This document shows, in pieces, positions 1 through 6,244 of a stretch of DNA of 17,598 bases. The stretch covers positions 1 through 17,598 of the forward strand of contig CAZAGT010000070.1 of assembly GCA_964484515.1 (NCBI GenBank). Reading direction: 5' to 3'. A program made the position numbers and the translations under genes. Each line of letters starts with the position of its first letter. Position 1 is the stretch's first letter. A model generated the notes under the pieces. That model saw only the letters and a program-made list of their open reading frames with translations, made no database searches and was not told the DNA's origin. The stretch comes from CAZAGT01 sp964484515. Lineage in GTDB: Bacteria > Desulfobacterota > DSM-4660 > Desulfatiglandales > HGW-15.

Positions 1-4
1 AGTC

Positions 5-119
5 GGGAAAGCCGATGATACCGCATCTTCTGCGTTGCCAAGGGCTTGCAGTAGGTTACTACGGCTGCACCGTTGGCGCCTTGAATCTGCAGCATCCTCG
101 ACTTTTGCAACGTTAGAGT
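5..119 (+). repeat. Dispersed repeat family A, copy 1
   Basis: These 115 bp match 2563-2677 in direct orientation with only three mismatches that I can count (at 71, 82 and 117). The match starts at the GGGAAAGCCGATG block and ends at CGTTAG. Shorter, diverged relatives of the right end occur near 5131-5167, 6045-6072 and 9395-9429. No coding function is apparent, although it is open in some frames. The copy may continue left of the window. Confidence 0.85.
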
Positions 120-133
120 CAAGAATTTGTGAA

Positions 134-153
134 CTTGCCCCGTTGGGAGCAAG
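134..153 (-). terminator. Possible weak terminator hairpin after the HAD gene
   Basis: CTTGC plus CCC (134-141) pairs with GGG plus GCAAG (145-153) around a GTT loop, with one bulged A at 148. It lies about 24 nt downstream of the HAD stop codon on the minus strand. No clear U-tract follows, so this is a candidate only. Confidence 0.25.
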
Positions 154-176
154 GCATGCTTATCTCCTCTTAGTGG

Positions 177-806
177 TTAACTCCGTACCGGGGCCCCGGA
201 GGCTGCATATATATGCAGGTCTTTGAGTTCGGCTTCCAGCGCTCTGGCGTCTGTGAAAAAAACTCCGTGAAGCCCAAGGGCCTTCGCACCCTCTACATGC
301 TCGACCGTATCGTCTATAAATACGGCTTCCGCAGGCTTCACATTCAGCCGTTTCAACGTCAGATCGAAGGCATCCGCATCGGGCTTGGCCACACCTTCAT
401 CTCCCGAACAAAATACGACATCAAATAGTCCTAGGATCTCCCACTCGGTCAGCCAGGCGCGCAGACCCGGTGGCGAGTTGGAGAGTACCGCGAGCTTGTA
501 GTGAGCGTTCAGTCGGTTCACTAGGTCCAGCACATCGCAGTTTATTCTTTCATCCGCCCGGTAGCGACGTCGAAAGGCCTCGACGTCTTCTTCGGAGTCG
601 AGACCGAGCTTTGGCCTGATCTCGTGCCAGAATTCTTCTTCAGTCTTGCGGCCGATCAAGGCCTCCTGCCAAGCCTGACTATCGAACATAATGGCATTGA
701 TCGTTTCCGGCTCCAGACCGAGATCTGCCTCATACCTGGCGAATAGCGATGGCGGCTTCTGCGCCGAAATGACCCGTCCAAAATCAAAAATGATAGCCTT
801 AATCAT
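177..806 (-). CDS. HAD-superfamily hydrolase, subfamily IA (YihX-like)
   Basis: Predicted cytosolic phosphatase of the haloacid dehalogenase superfamily, 209 aa, the usual length for subfamily IA. Motif I is at the N-terminus (FDFGRV; nucleophile D8). Glycine occupies the position of the usual second aspartate, as in the YihX/FDFGGV branch. Motif II is LSNSP (109-112), motif III the lysine of GVAKPD (K141), and motif IV the paired aspartates of FIDD (D165, D166). The cap domain lies between residues 15 and 90. I chose the ATG at 806 because it begins directly at MIKAIIFDFG; a GTG at 827 would add seven residues. The last roughly 12 residues, after LEAELKDL, exceed the usual end and are encoded by two palindromes. 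The substrate is not predictable; sugar phosphates are typical for YihX relatives. Confidence 0.9.
   Translation of the reverse strand: MIKAIIFDFGRVISAQKPPSLFARYEADLGLEPETINAIMFDSQAWQEALIGRKTEEEFWHEIRPKLGLDSEEDVEAFRRRYRADERINCDVLDLVNRLNAHYKLAVLSNSPPGLRAWLTEWEILGLFDVVFCSGDEGVAKPDADAFDLTLKRLNVKPAEAVFIDDTVEHVEGAKALGLHGVFFTDARALEAELKDLHIYAASGAPVRS
188..218. repeat. Two adjacent perfect palindromes in the 3' end of the HAD gene
   Basis: CCGGGGCCCCGG (188-199, 12 bp) and CTGCATATATATGCAG (203-218, 16 bp) are each perfectly self-complementary and only 3 bp apart. They encode the extra C-terminal residues of the HAD protein. They could be hairpins, protein-binding sites or a junction where the original gene end was replaced. 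Confidence 0.85.
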
Positions 807-908
807 ACGTTGAGTGAGCGAAAACACTCGATGTAGGTCGTCCCTTGCCCGTTGTTAGGTCATTCTTATAGATTCATGATAAGGCACAACTTTTCACTAC
901 GGGGAGTA

Positions 909-1253
909 TTATTTCGCCAGGTTGAGCTCAAATCGCTCATAGTATCCGATCAGTCGTTTCTCCGAATCCCTAACAGGAGAAACATAGACCCTCTGATTCT
1001 TCACGTTTACCATAAGCAGTAATTCCTGGCCGCCCCTTTTAAAATGCTCTACGGCTTGGAGTATCTTTTCCTTACTTTGTTCCGTGTGACAGTTGAATAG
1101 CGATTGGCCAAGTAGATCTGAGTATCCGCGTTCTGTTTGATAGTGATATCGCGCCGTAGGATTGAGATACCTAATGACGTGACCAAGGTCCACATACACA
1201 ACAGGGTAGGGTGATGATTCTATGATGGCTTTGCATATGGCATCAGGTGTCAT
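909..1253 (-). CDS. Stand-alone PAS-domain protein
   Basis: A 114-aa protein that is essentially a single PAS sensor domain. It has the typical opening of a short helix, then SSPYPVVYVDLGHVIRYLNPTA (about 13-34), a central GQSLFNCHTEQS segment (about 49-60), and closing strands with VSPVRDSEKRLIGYYERF. There is no signal peptide, membrane helix or output domain, so it presumably works in the cytosol by binding a ligand or another protein. The NCH segment resembles PAS domains of the DUF438 type; that link is from memory of the family. The ATG at 1253 has GGAGAG 8-9 nt upstream. It starts 14 nt after the stop of the winged-helix gene and is probably cotranscribed with it. Confidence 0.8.
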   Translation of the reverse strand: MTPDAICKAIIESSPYPVVYVDLGHVIRYLNPTARYHYQTERGYSDLLGQSLFNCHTEQSKEKILQAVEHFKRGGQELLLMVNVKNQRVYVSPVRDSEKRLIGYYERFELNLAK

Positions 1254-1267
1254 CGCGAGGTCTCTCC

Positions 1268-1630
1268 TTATTTCCCGACCTTCACGTAAACACCGCGACC
1301 GGCGCTCTTGACTGCGCCTTGTCTCTTGAGCCTGTTAATGACACTCCATATCTTTCTATCTCCAAAGCCGGTGCTTTTCTTGATCTGTGCCGTTGTGACA
1401 CCTTTATTGTTTCTTTTGATAACCTCAAGGACCCGGTCCTGATCCGTCGCCTTCGCAGGCCTTTTCGTCGTGGCCCTTTTTCTGGATGGTTTTGGCTTGA
1501 CCTTCGCCTTCGGTCTTGCGGTCTGTTGATTTTCAAGCGTCGTAACGATTTTCTCCATTTTTTCCGCCTCTGCGGTCAGCAGCTTCAACCCTTTGACCAA
1601 CGATTTCACAAGCATTTGCAGTGGACTCAT
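1268..1630 (-). CDS. Winged-helix DNA-binding protein with basic linker
   Basis: 120 aa in three visible parts: an N-terminal amphipathic helix or coiled coil (residues 1-36, MSPLQMLVKSLVKGLKLL...), a lysine/arginine/proline-rich linker (about 37-62), and a C-terminal winged helix (about 63-118: VLEVIKRNNKGVTTAQIKKS then IWSVINRLKRQGAVKS and a GRGVYV wing). This suggests a small DNA-binding regulator or nucleoid-type protein that oligomerises through its N-terminus. The start is well supported by GAGGAGG upstream of the ATG at 1630. The PAS gene follows after 14 nt, so the pair could be sensor and regulator (inference). No named family was recognised. Confidence 0.8.
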   Translation of the reverse strand: MSPLQMLVKSLVKGLKLLTAEAEKMEKIVTTLENQQTARPKAKVKPKPSRKRATTKRPAKATDQDRVLEVIKRNNKGVTTAQIKKSTGFGDRKIWSVINRLKRQGAVKSAGRGVYVKVGK

Positions 1631-1663
1631 TTTTCCCCTCCTCTATATGAGTACAATAGGTTC

Positions 1664-1694
1664 ATTATCCTTTCCCAATTGAGCCGAGGCACAA
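1664..1694 (-). promoter_or_regulatory. Weak sigma70-like promoter candidate for the winged-helix gene
   Basis: On the minus strand, TTGTGC (1694-1689) and GATAAT (1669-1664) are 19 nt apart, 34 nt upstream of the ATG at 1630. The spacing is longer than ideal. Confidence 0.22.
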
Positions 1695-1792
1695 TCGGGG
1701 GCCATCAACCACCGGCAATCACCTTGGGCGTCATCCAAGCCTTGATCACCAACCCTTAATCCTTCATTGGTCCCCCATGTTCTGACGCGCAC

Positions 1793-1816
1793 GAATTGAA
1801 CGTTTCGGTTCAATTC
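1793..1816. repeat. Perfect 9-bp inverted repeat, possible operator
   Basis: GAATTGAAC (1793-1801) and GTTCAATTC (1808-1816) are perfectly inverted around a 6-nt spacer (GTTTCG). CAC just left and GTG just right, with one unpaired A, extend the symmetry. There is no T-tract on either side, so an operator or a folded leader is more likely than a terminator. It lies 163 bp upstream of the winged-helix start codon. Confidence 0.7.
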
Positions 1817-2078
1817 AGTGTTAATGAGAACATTCCCCTCAAAAATATAGTCAGTTTTGTCCCGTATCTCAACAGTTCTACCCTAATTATGCGAAGCGTC
1901 AATGATGGAGCCTTCAGTGATCAGGTCCCGGTAGTCAGCTGAGGGATACGTCAGGACGGATTTATACTTCACTTCATGACGAAACATAATATCAGAGTGC
2001 GGTGCTTTGTTTTTGGGCGACAGACAAAGGACTACAGACAACGGATACGGAGCGTTTTTGCTTTACTTGGGTTCTAGG

Positions 2079-2420
2079 TTAATTCTCGGCGTTCGCCAAG
2101 ATCTTCCTAATAGGTCTCGCCTCAAGAAAGCCCGCTCTTAGCTCGGGTTCGGATAGGTTTTCGGCTTGCCTTTGGATCACGGCAACCGCCGCGCCCCATT
2201 GGTCCCGTGCTTCGCTATGCTTACCCAGCCTGTCGAGGTTCGACGCGAGTGATGCGTGAGATTGCCAAAGTTGACGAGGATTCCCTACTTCCTTCAGGCT
2301 TTGAATCGACTTGTTCAGATAACTAATAGCACTTTCAGCGCGTTTCCGCAGCATCTGAATCTCGCCCAGGACTCTCATAAAGCGTCCTTCATGTTTTCGG
2401 GCATGTGTCTCTTGACTGAT
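2079..2420 (-). pseudogene. C-terminal TPR fragment of a cyclase/ATPase signalling protein
   Basis: About 113 codons remain open to a TAA at 2079. They read as tandem helical repeats: RFMRVLGEIQ, then AISYLNKSIQSLKEVGNPRQ, then SHASLASNLDRLGKHSEARD. A tail of the ELRAGFLEARPIRKILA type follows. This is the usual ending of large multidomain proteins with an N-terminal zinc ribbon, a class III cyclase domain, an AAA/STAND ATPase and a TPR array (family knowledge). The in-frame ORF continues to 2474 only because it reads into repeat DNA. The matching N-terminus survives at 2678-2848. The roughly 2.5-3 kb that should lie between (cyclase and ATPase) is missing, so the gene is judged dead. It is conceivable that the fragment is still translated. 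Confidence 0.72.
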
Positions 2421-2421
2421 C

Positions 2422-2557
2422 CCTACTGTTGCGTAAACAACACGTCGAAGGGTGTGTAAAGACAATAATAACAATGTTTTCAGCCATTTTTAACGTTAAT
2501 CCTGGATATCACCAACCGTGAGATCTAGCGAAACCGAAAAGAGGTCGTGTTGTTTAC
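2422..2557 (+). repeat. Short inverted-repeat element with a family A end box
   Basis: The left side carries CCTACTGTTGCG followed by TAAACAACA (2422-2442), nearly identical to 5031-5051. GTAAACAACACGTC (2433-2446) is repeated in inverted orientation at 2544-2557 with one mismatch, bounding about 125 bp. This looks like a small non-autonomous element or scar inside the destroyed cyclase-ATPase gene, directly abutting family A copy 2. Confidence 0.6.
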
Positions 2558-2562
2558 CCTTT

Positions 2563-2677
2563 GGGAAAGCCGATGATACCGCATCTTCTGCGTTGCCAAG
2601 GGCTTGCAGTAGGTTACTACGGCTGCACCCTTGGCGCCTGGAATCTGCAGCATCCTCGACTTTTGCAACGTTAGGGT
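2563..2677 (+). repeat. Dispersed repeat family A, copy 2
   Basis: Direct repeat of 5-119 with three mismatches in 115 bp. It forms the junction that ends the zinc-ribbon reading frame at about codon 57. The near identity of the two copies 2.5 kb apart points to recent spread or gene conversion. Confidence 0.85.
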
Positions 2678-2848
2678 ATAATCGAGCGGGGCAGGTTCTC
2701 CAAGCTGCTGACCACACTCCATACAGAATTCCCCAACGATCGGATTGGAGGTGCCGCATTGGGGGCAGTTACGCTCCATCGGTTTGCCGCATTTAATGCA
2801 GAATTTGGCTTTATCAGGGTTTTCGAAATCGCATGTGTCGCATTTCAT
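2678..2848 (-). pseudogene. N-terminal double zinc-ribbon fragment of the same broken gene
   Basis: The first 57 codons or so encode two zinc ribbons with regular CxxC knuckles: C3/C6 with C17/C20, and C28/C31 with C42/C45. GQQLGEPAP follows. This is the standard opening of zinc-ribbon/class III cyclase/AAA-TPR proteins. The ATG at 2848 has a GGGG stretch upstream. From about 2677 the frame runs into family A and stops at 2525, giving a 107-aa hybrid ORF whose second half is repeat-encoded. It is most simply the 5' remnant of the gene whose 3' remnant is at 2079-2420. A short expressed zinc-ribbon protein cannot be excluded. Confidence 0.7.
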
Positions 2849-2998
2849 TTTTTACCCCGGATAAAGATTGTGATAGAGAGGACATACCGGAAGGGCAGCA
2901 CAAGCCCTGGATGGTACGAGGCCCCATCAAGGGTGATAAAGGCAGACTTGGAATTTTTTCCCATTGTGCCGGTACTCGGGAACAGATGTATAACCGTC

Positions 2999-3028
2999 TT
3001 GAGCGTAACCGCGCAATTAAGGTATAGG
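2999..3028 (+). promoter_or_regulatory. Candidate promoter for the zinc alcohol dehydrogenase gene
   Basis: TTGAGC (2999-3004) and TATAGG (3023-3028) are spaced by 18 nt, about 80 nt upstream of the start codon at 3110. They lie in a gap between divergent coding regions, where a plus-strand promoter is required. Confidence 0.35.
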
Positions 3029-3109
3029 AACCAAGTCACTTTGAATCATAATAAAAGCGAGCAGATCGGTCAATGGGTGTTTATGGCCGGGGCGAGGGGG
3101 GAGAAAGGC

Positions 3110-4162
3110 ATGCAGGGTATTGCGAAGACGAAAGACCAGACAGGCGTCGAATTAGTCGATTGGGCGATTCCTGAGCCGGTGGAGGATGAAGTGCTCATCA
3201 AAGTTAGCGTTGCGGGGATCTGTGGATCAGACCTCAACCTCTATCGGTGGCGCCAGACAGAACGCGCCCAACTGAGCGCGGGACGGATGACGTTGCCCTT
3301 CATCATCGGGCACGAGTTCTGCGGCACGGTGGAATCGATCGGACCTCAGGTACGGCACCTGAAGGTGGGAGACCGAGTGGCTGGGGAGACGCATGTCTCG
3401 TGCATGAAGTGTTATGTTTGCCAGACCGGGAATCCGCATATTTGTCCTCATATGCAGCTTATCGGCCGCCACGTGACCGGTAGTCTCGCAGAGTACACAA
3501 AGGTCCCGGAGATCGGTTTGTACAAGGTGCCGGGCACCTTGAACGATCACGAGGTGGCGTTGCTGGAGCCCCTGGGAGTTGCCGTGAATGCCGTTGAAAA
3601 AGCGCATGTCTCTGGGGATACGGTGCTGGTCACGGGTTGTGGCCCCATAGGACTGATGAGCATCGCCGTCGCGAAGGCGATGGGTGCAAGCATGGTAGTG
3701 GCTACCAGTCGCACCGATAGTAAGCTGGAAAAGGCGCGGGCCATGGGGGCTGACACAGTGTTCAACGCCGACGATCCAGACTGCGTCATCCGCATTCGTG
3801 AGACGGTTGAGCGCGAGGGTGTCGGAGCGGTTATTGAAATGTCGGGTTCCCAGGAGGCCATAAACCAGGGGTTTGACTGCATCCGGTGCGCCGGGCGGTT
3901 TGTCCAGGTCGGGACGCCGGCGGCTCCCGTGACTGTTGAAATGGTGGGATCTGTGATGCACAAGGAAGTGGAAATTGCCGGCGTATTCGGTCGTCGCATG
4001 TGGAATACCTGGATTACGGCAATCGATCTGCTCGGAAGAAAAAGGGTGAGAACCGATCTGATAATGGGAGAGGATTACCGGCTAAACGAGTACGAAAAGG
4101 CCTTCGAAGAAGCATTTAGCGGGCTGGCCGGACGCACCTTTTTTACACCTCATGCTGCCTGA
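3110..4162 (+). CDS. Zinc-dependent medium-chain alcohol dehydrogenase (threonine/sorbitol dehydrogenase type)
   Basis: 350 aa, the usual size of this family. Predicted cytosolic NAD(P)-dependent oxidation of a secondary alcohol or hydroxy acid. Catalytic zinc ligands are visible as C38 (GICGSD), H68-E69 (GHEFCG) and E153 (LLEPLGV). A complete structural zinc site of four cysteines lies at C98, C101, C104 and C112. The Rossmann loop is TGCGPIG (175-181). I chose the ATG at 3110 because GGGGAG precedes it by 6 nt and it begins at the expected family position. The in-frame ORF extends upstream to 2759, but that part overlaps the zinc-ribbon remnant and has no family similarity. It is the only plus-strand gene here and converges on the SDR at 4197 with a 34-bp gap. 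The substrate is not defined by sequence; the SDR, lyase and TRAP genes nearby suggest catabolism. Confidence 0.92.
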   Translation: MQGIAKTKDQTGVELVDWAIPEPVEDEVLIKVSVAGICGSDLNLYRWRQTERAQLSAGRMTLPFIIGHEFCGTVESIGPQVRHLKVGDRVAGETHVSCMKCYVCQTGNPHICPHMQLIGRHVTGSLAEYTKVPEIGLYKVPGTLNDHEVALLEPLGVAVNAVEKAHVSGDTVLVTGCGPIGLMSIAVAKAMGASMVVATSRTDSKLEKARAMGADTVFNADDPDCVIRIRETVEREGVGAVIEMSGSQEAINQGFDCIRCAGRFVQVGTPAAPVTVEMVGSVMHKEVEIAGVFGRRMWNTWITAIDLLGRKRVRTDLIMGEDYRLNEYEKAFEEAFSGLAGRTFFTPHAA

Positions 4163-4196
4163 GGATTCGTTCAGCGTATTTCCATCAATGAACGCC

Positions 4197-4994
4197 TTAA
4201 ACCCCGGGTGTTTGCCCGCCGTCTATGAGTATTTCGGTCCCCGTTATACCTGCTGCGAGATCCGAAACTAGAAAAAGGACTAACGCTGCAATTTCCGTCG
4301 GTTTGATCATACGACCCAGCGGCATGCTGCGTGCAGTTTCAGCCAGGACCTCTTCAACACTTACACCCCTTGCCTGGGCGGTTTGTTTAGCCAAGCGGGT
4401 CGCGCGTTCGGTCTCTGTTGGGCCGGGCGATACCGCGTTGATCCGTATATTGTGCCGCGCCAGTTCCTTGCTGATCCCACGTGTAAAGTTAATGAGTGCT
4501 GCATTTGCGGTACTACCGGCCAAGAACGTGGCTGGGGGAGTGCGTCCGGCAGCGCCGATAATATTGACGATTCGCCCGTCTTTGCGTTGAATCATACGGG
4601 GCGCAACTTCTCTTACCATTCGAATATAGCCGAGCAACTTCAAAGACCAGGCGTCCAGGAAATCTTGATCGCTCAATTCAAGAAATGCCCCGGCGCGAGC
4701 AGAGCCTGCACAGTTCACCAGGATATCGATCTTGCCGAAACGGTCAATCGCCGTCTGCACCACTTCTCCCGCGCTGTCGGCCTTGGTCAAGTCTGCTGAA
4801 ACAGGTAGGACCTCGTTCTCTTGGTCGTTGTTCGTCGGTTGCTCCATCGATGTTGCTGCCTGTTCAAGGTGTGATCTGGCAACAATCACGACGTTTGCTC
4901 CTTCAGCAAAAAGAGCTTTGGCAGTGGCCAATCCGATACCTGCACTCGCCCCGCTTACAATCGCTGTTCTCCCGGACAACCCTAAGTCCAACAT
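4197..4994 (-). CDS. SDR-fold protein lacking the catalytic tetrad
   Basis: 265 aa with a full Rossmann fold of the short-chain dehydrogenase/reductase family: GASAGIG nucleotide loop (15-21), NCAG (94-97), and a C-terminal PLGRMIKPTEIAALVLFL...GTEILIDGG ending. All four catalytic positions are replaced when aligned to the neighbouring SDR: the N position is K119, Ser is G147, Tyr is G160 and Lys is N164. The S-x12-Y-x3-K spacing itself is intact. It therefore probably binds NAD(P) but cannot work by the classical mechanism; other chemistry or a structural or regulatory role is possible. I recall other SDRs with a similar AGSTANAAL segment, so this is likely a subfamily rather than decay. The ATG at 4994 has an excellent GAAGGAGG site. 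It is the last gene of the minus-strand metabolic block. Confidence 0.88.
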   Translation of the reverse strand: MLDLGLSGRTAIVSGASAGIGLATAKALFAEGANVVIVARSHLEQAATSMEQPTNNDQENEVLPVSADLTKADSAGEVVQTAIDRFGKIDILVNCAGSARAGAFLELSDQDFLDAWSLKLLGYIRMVREVAPRMIQRKDGRIVNIIGAAGRTPPATFLAGSTANAALINFTRGISKELARHNIRINAVSPGPTETERATRLAKQTAQARGVSVEEVLAETARSMPLGRMIKPTEIAALVLFLVSDLAAGITGTEILIDGGQTPGV

Positions 4995-5030
4995 AGATCC
5001 TCCTTCTCGTTGCTCCAGGAACGAATACAC

Positions 5031-5167
5031 CCTACTGTTGCATAAACAACAGGTTAGGTGTGGAGAGGTGATTCTTGGCAGATGAACGTCGAACTCGCCA
5101 GGGGTTCATCAGCCTCTGGATTTTTTAACACGTTGAATCCGCAGCATTTTCGAGTTTTGCTACCTAG
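5031..5167 (+). repeat. Family A-related intergenic repeat, shortened copy
   Basis: It starts with CCTACTGTTGCA plus TAAACAACA (5031-5051), one mismatch from 2422-2442. It ends with TTGAATCCGCAGCATTTTCG and following bases (5133-5167), which match the right end of the 115-bp repeat with several changes. The middle part of the full repeat is missing or replaced. It fills most of the gap between the two SDR genes, with its TGTTG box about 40 nt upstream of the SDR start codon at 4994. Confidence 0.65.
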
Positions 5168-5205
5168 GTACACATTAGAGGTTGAACGACCCACCCCATA
5201 AGGCG

Positions 5206-5982
5206 CTAATAGCCCAGTGCGCCGAGCGTTTGGCCACCGGTGACCGGTATGTTTTCGCCGGTTATGAAATCGGATTCGCTTGACGCAAGAAACAGGATTG
5301 CCCTGGCTACCTCATCGGGTTCACCCAATCTGCCGAAGGGAATGCCCTCGAGCCAAGAATCGACGCTTTCTTTCGGCATATTACGAACTCGAGCGGTTCC
5401 AATCACGCCCGGGGAGACGCAATTCACATTTATCCCGTAGGGTGCCACTTCCTTAGCCAACGCTTTGGTAAAACCGATGACGCCTGCTTTGGCCGCCGAA
5501 TATTCAGCAGCTTTTTGCATCCCTATCATTCCTGCGATCGAGGAGAGGTTCACGATCTTACCGCTTTGTCTTTTGATCATATGGTTGATGACCGCGCGTG
5601 TACAGTTCAACGTCCCGTAAAGATTGAGATCGATAATCTCTTTCCAACGATCGGGGCTTGATTCAGCAAAGATGCTATGCTTGCTTTTCAAAAATACACC
5701 GGCTGAGCCACCGGCAACATTGACGAGAATGTCTATTTGGCCAAAGGTCTCAAGAGCCCTTTTTATCAGTTGATTTGCCGCTTCGAGATTACGAACGTCT
5801 ACCTCGGTGGTTTCGGCCTTATATCCTTTTACCTCTAAGTCCTTCACTTTCTTGGCGGCGGCATTTAAGTCGATTTCCGCAATCAAAAGCCTTGCACCTT
5901 CTTCCGCAAATAATGAACACACTTCTCCTCCGATACCGCCACCACCACCGGTTATAATTGCAACTTTGTCTTTAAGACGCAT
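5206..5982 (-). CDS. Classical SDR-family NAD(P)-dependent oxidoreductase (FabG-like)
   Basis: 258 aa, standard length. Predicted cytosolic carbonyl/alcohol oxidoreductase. It has the TGGGGGIG cofactor loop (11-18), NVAG (88-91) and an intact tetrad of N120, S148, Y161 and K165 (YSAAK). Acidic residues after the second strand (IAEIDLN, 35-40) favour NAD(H) over NADP(H). The C-terminus carries the SPG loop and the GRLGEPDEVARAILFLAS region seen in FabG-like enzymes. The ATG at 5982 is preceded by GGGGAGAG. It is separated by 211 bp from the catalytically altered SDR downstream and by 262 bp from the M29-like gene upstream; both gaps hold repeats. It may work with the ThDP enzyme on a hydroxy or keto acid (inference). 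Confidence 0.92.
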   Translation of the reverse strand: MRLKDKVAIITGGGGGIGGEVCSLFAEEGARLLIAEIDLNAAAKKVKDLEVKGYKAETTEVDVRNLEAANQLIKRALETFGQIDILVNVAGGSAGVFLKSKHSIFAESSPDRWKEIIDLNLYGTLNCTRAVINHMIKRQSGKIVNLSSIAGMIGMQKAAEYSAAKAGVIGFTKALAKEVAPYGINVNCVSPGVIGTARVRNMPKESVDSWLEGIPFGRLGEPDEVARAILFLASSESDFITGENIPVTGGQTLGALGY

Positions 5983-6013
5983 GGCTCACTCTCCCCTTTT
6001 TGGGACCTTGCCA

Positions 6014-6072
6014 TTGCATAAGTAGCCCGATTTACGTCAAAGACGGCATCCTCGGCCTTCTCAGCATTAGAT
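6014..6072 (+). repeat. Diverged family A-like remnant
   Basis: TTGCATAAGTAG (6014-6025) resembles the TTGCATAAACAA box. GGCATCCTCGGCCTTCTCAG and following bases (6045-6072) resemble the right end of family A, but with many changes. It lies just upstream of the SDR start at 5982. A minus-strand TTGACG (6040-6035) within it could be a -35 hexamer, but no good -10 is spaced correctly. Confidence 0.4.
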
Positions 6073-6191
6073 TCTTCCCCTGGATGAGTCTGGCATAATC
6101 ACTGCGTCTTGCCAGGCGGCAACGATGAGCGAACAGCTTGAGGCATCAACCGGGCCTTGTCCCCTGTTCCTGGATACCTGATGTTCACATT

Positions 6192-6226
6192 CTGATTCCT
6201 GGCTCCTGTCTTCTGTCTCCTGCTAT
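6192..6226. repeat. Heptamer tandem repeat, CTGNYTY
   Basis: Five consecutive 7-bp units can be read: CTGATTC, CTGGCTC, CTGTCTT, CTGTCTC, CTGCTAT. Looser units lie to the left (CTGTTC, CTGGATAC). On the minus strand it is a purine-rich CAGGAGA-type tract 19 nt after the stop of the M29-like gene. Confidence 0.75.
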
Positions 6227-6244
6227 TCGAGCCTTTCCGCTCGA

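Larger units (their letters stand above)
1631..2078. other. Intergenic region without a recognisable gene
   Basis: 448 bp between the cyclase-ATPase remnant and the winged-helix gene. It holds the leader of the winged-helix gene (1631-1700) and a 9-bp inverted repeat at 1793-1816. I see no convincing coding frame, RNA gene or mobile element in the rest; the longest open frame on the plus strand lies opposite the winged-helix gene and looks like a shadow. Confidence 0.6.

Noticed and set aside
2496..2759. 87-aa minus-strand ORF reading through family A copy 2
   Set aside because: It consists mostly of repeat sequence; the repeated stretch is also open in copy 1 only by chance, and no start signal is evident.
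2759..3109. N-terminal extension of the zinc alcohol dehydrogenase (117 extra codons in frame)
   Set aside because: It overlaps the zinc-ribbon remnant on the other strand, lacks family similarity, and a good ribosome site plus the family-typical N-terminus are at 3110.
3227..3961. 244-aa minus-strand ORF
   Set aside because: A histidine/arginine-rich shadow of the zinc dehydrogenase, whose metal-binding and Rossmann motifs are on the plus strand.
4163..4196. Bidirectional terminator between the convergent dehydrogenase and SDR genes
   Set aside because: CGTTCA and TGAACG could pair over a 15-nt loop, but the stem is short and no T-run follows on either strand.
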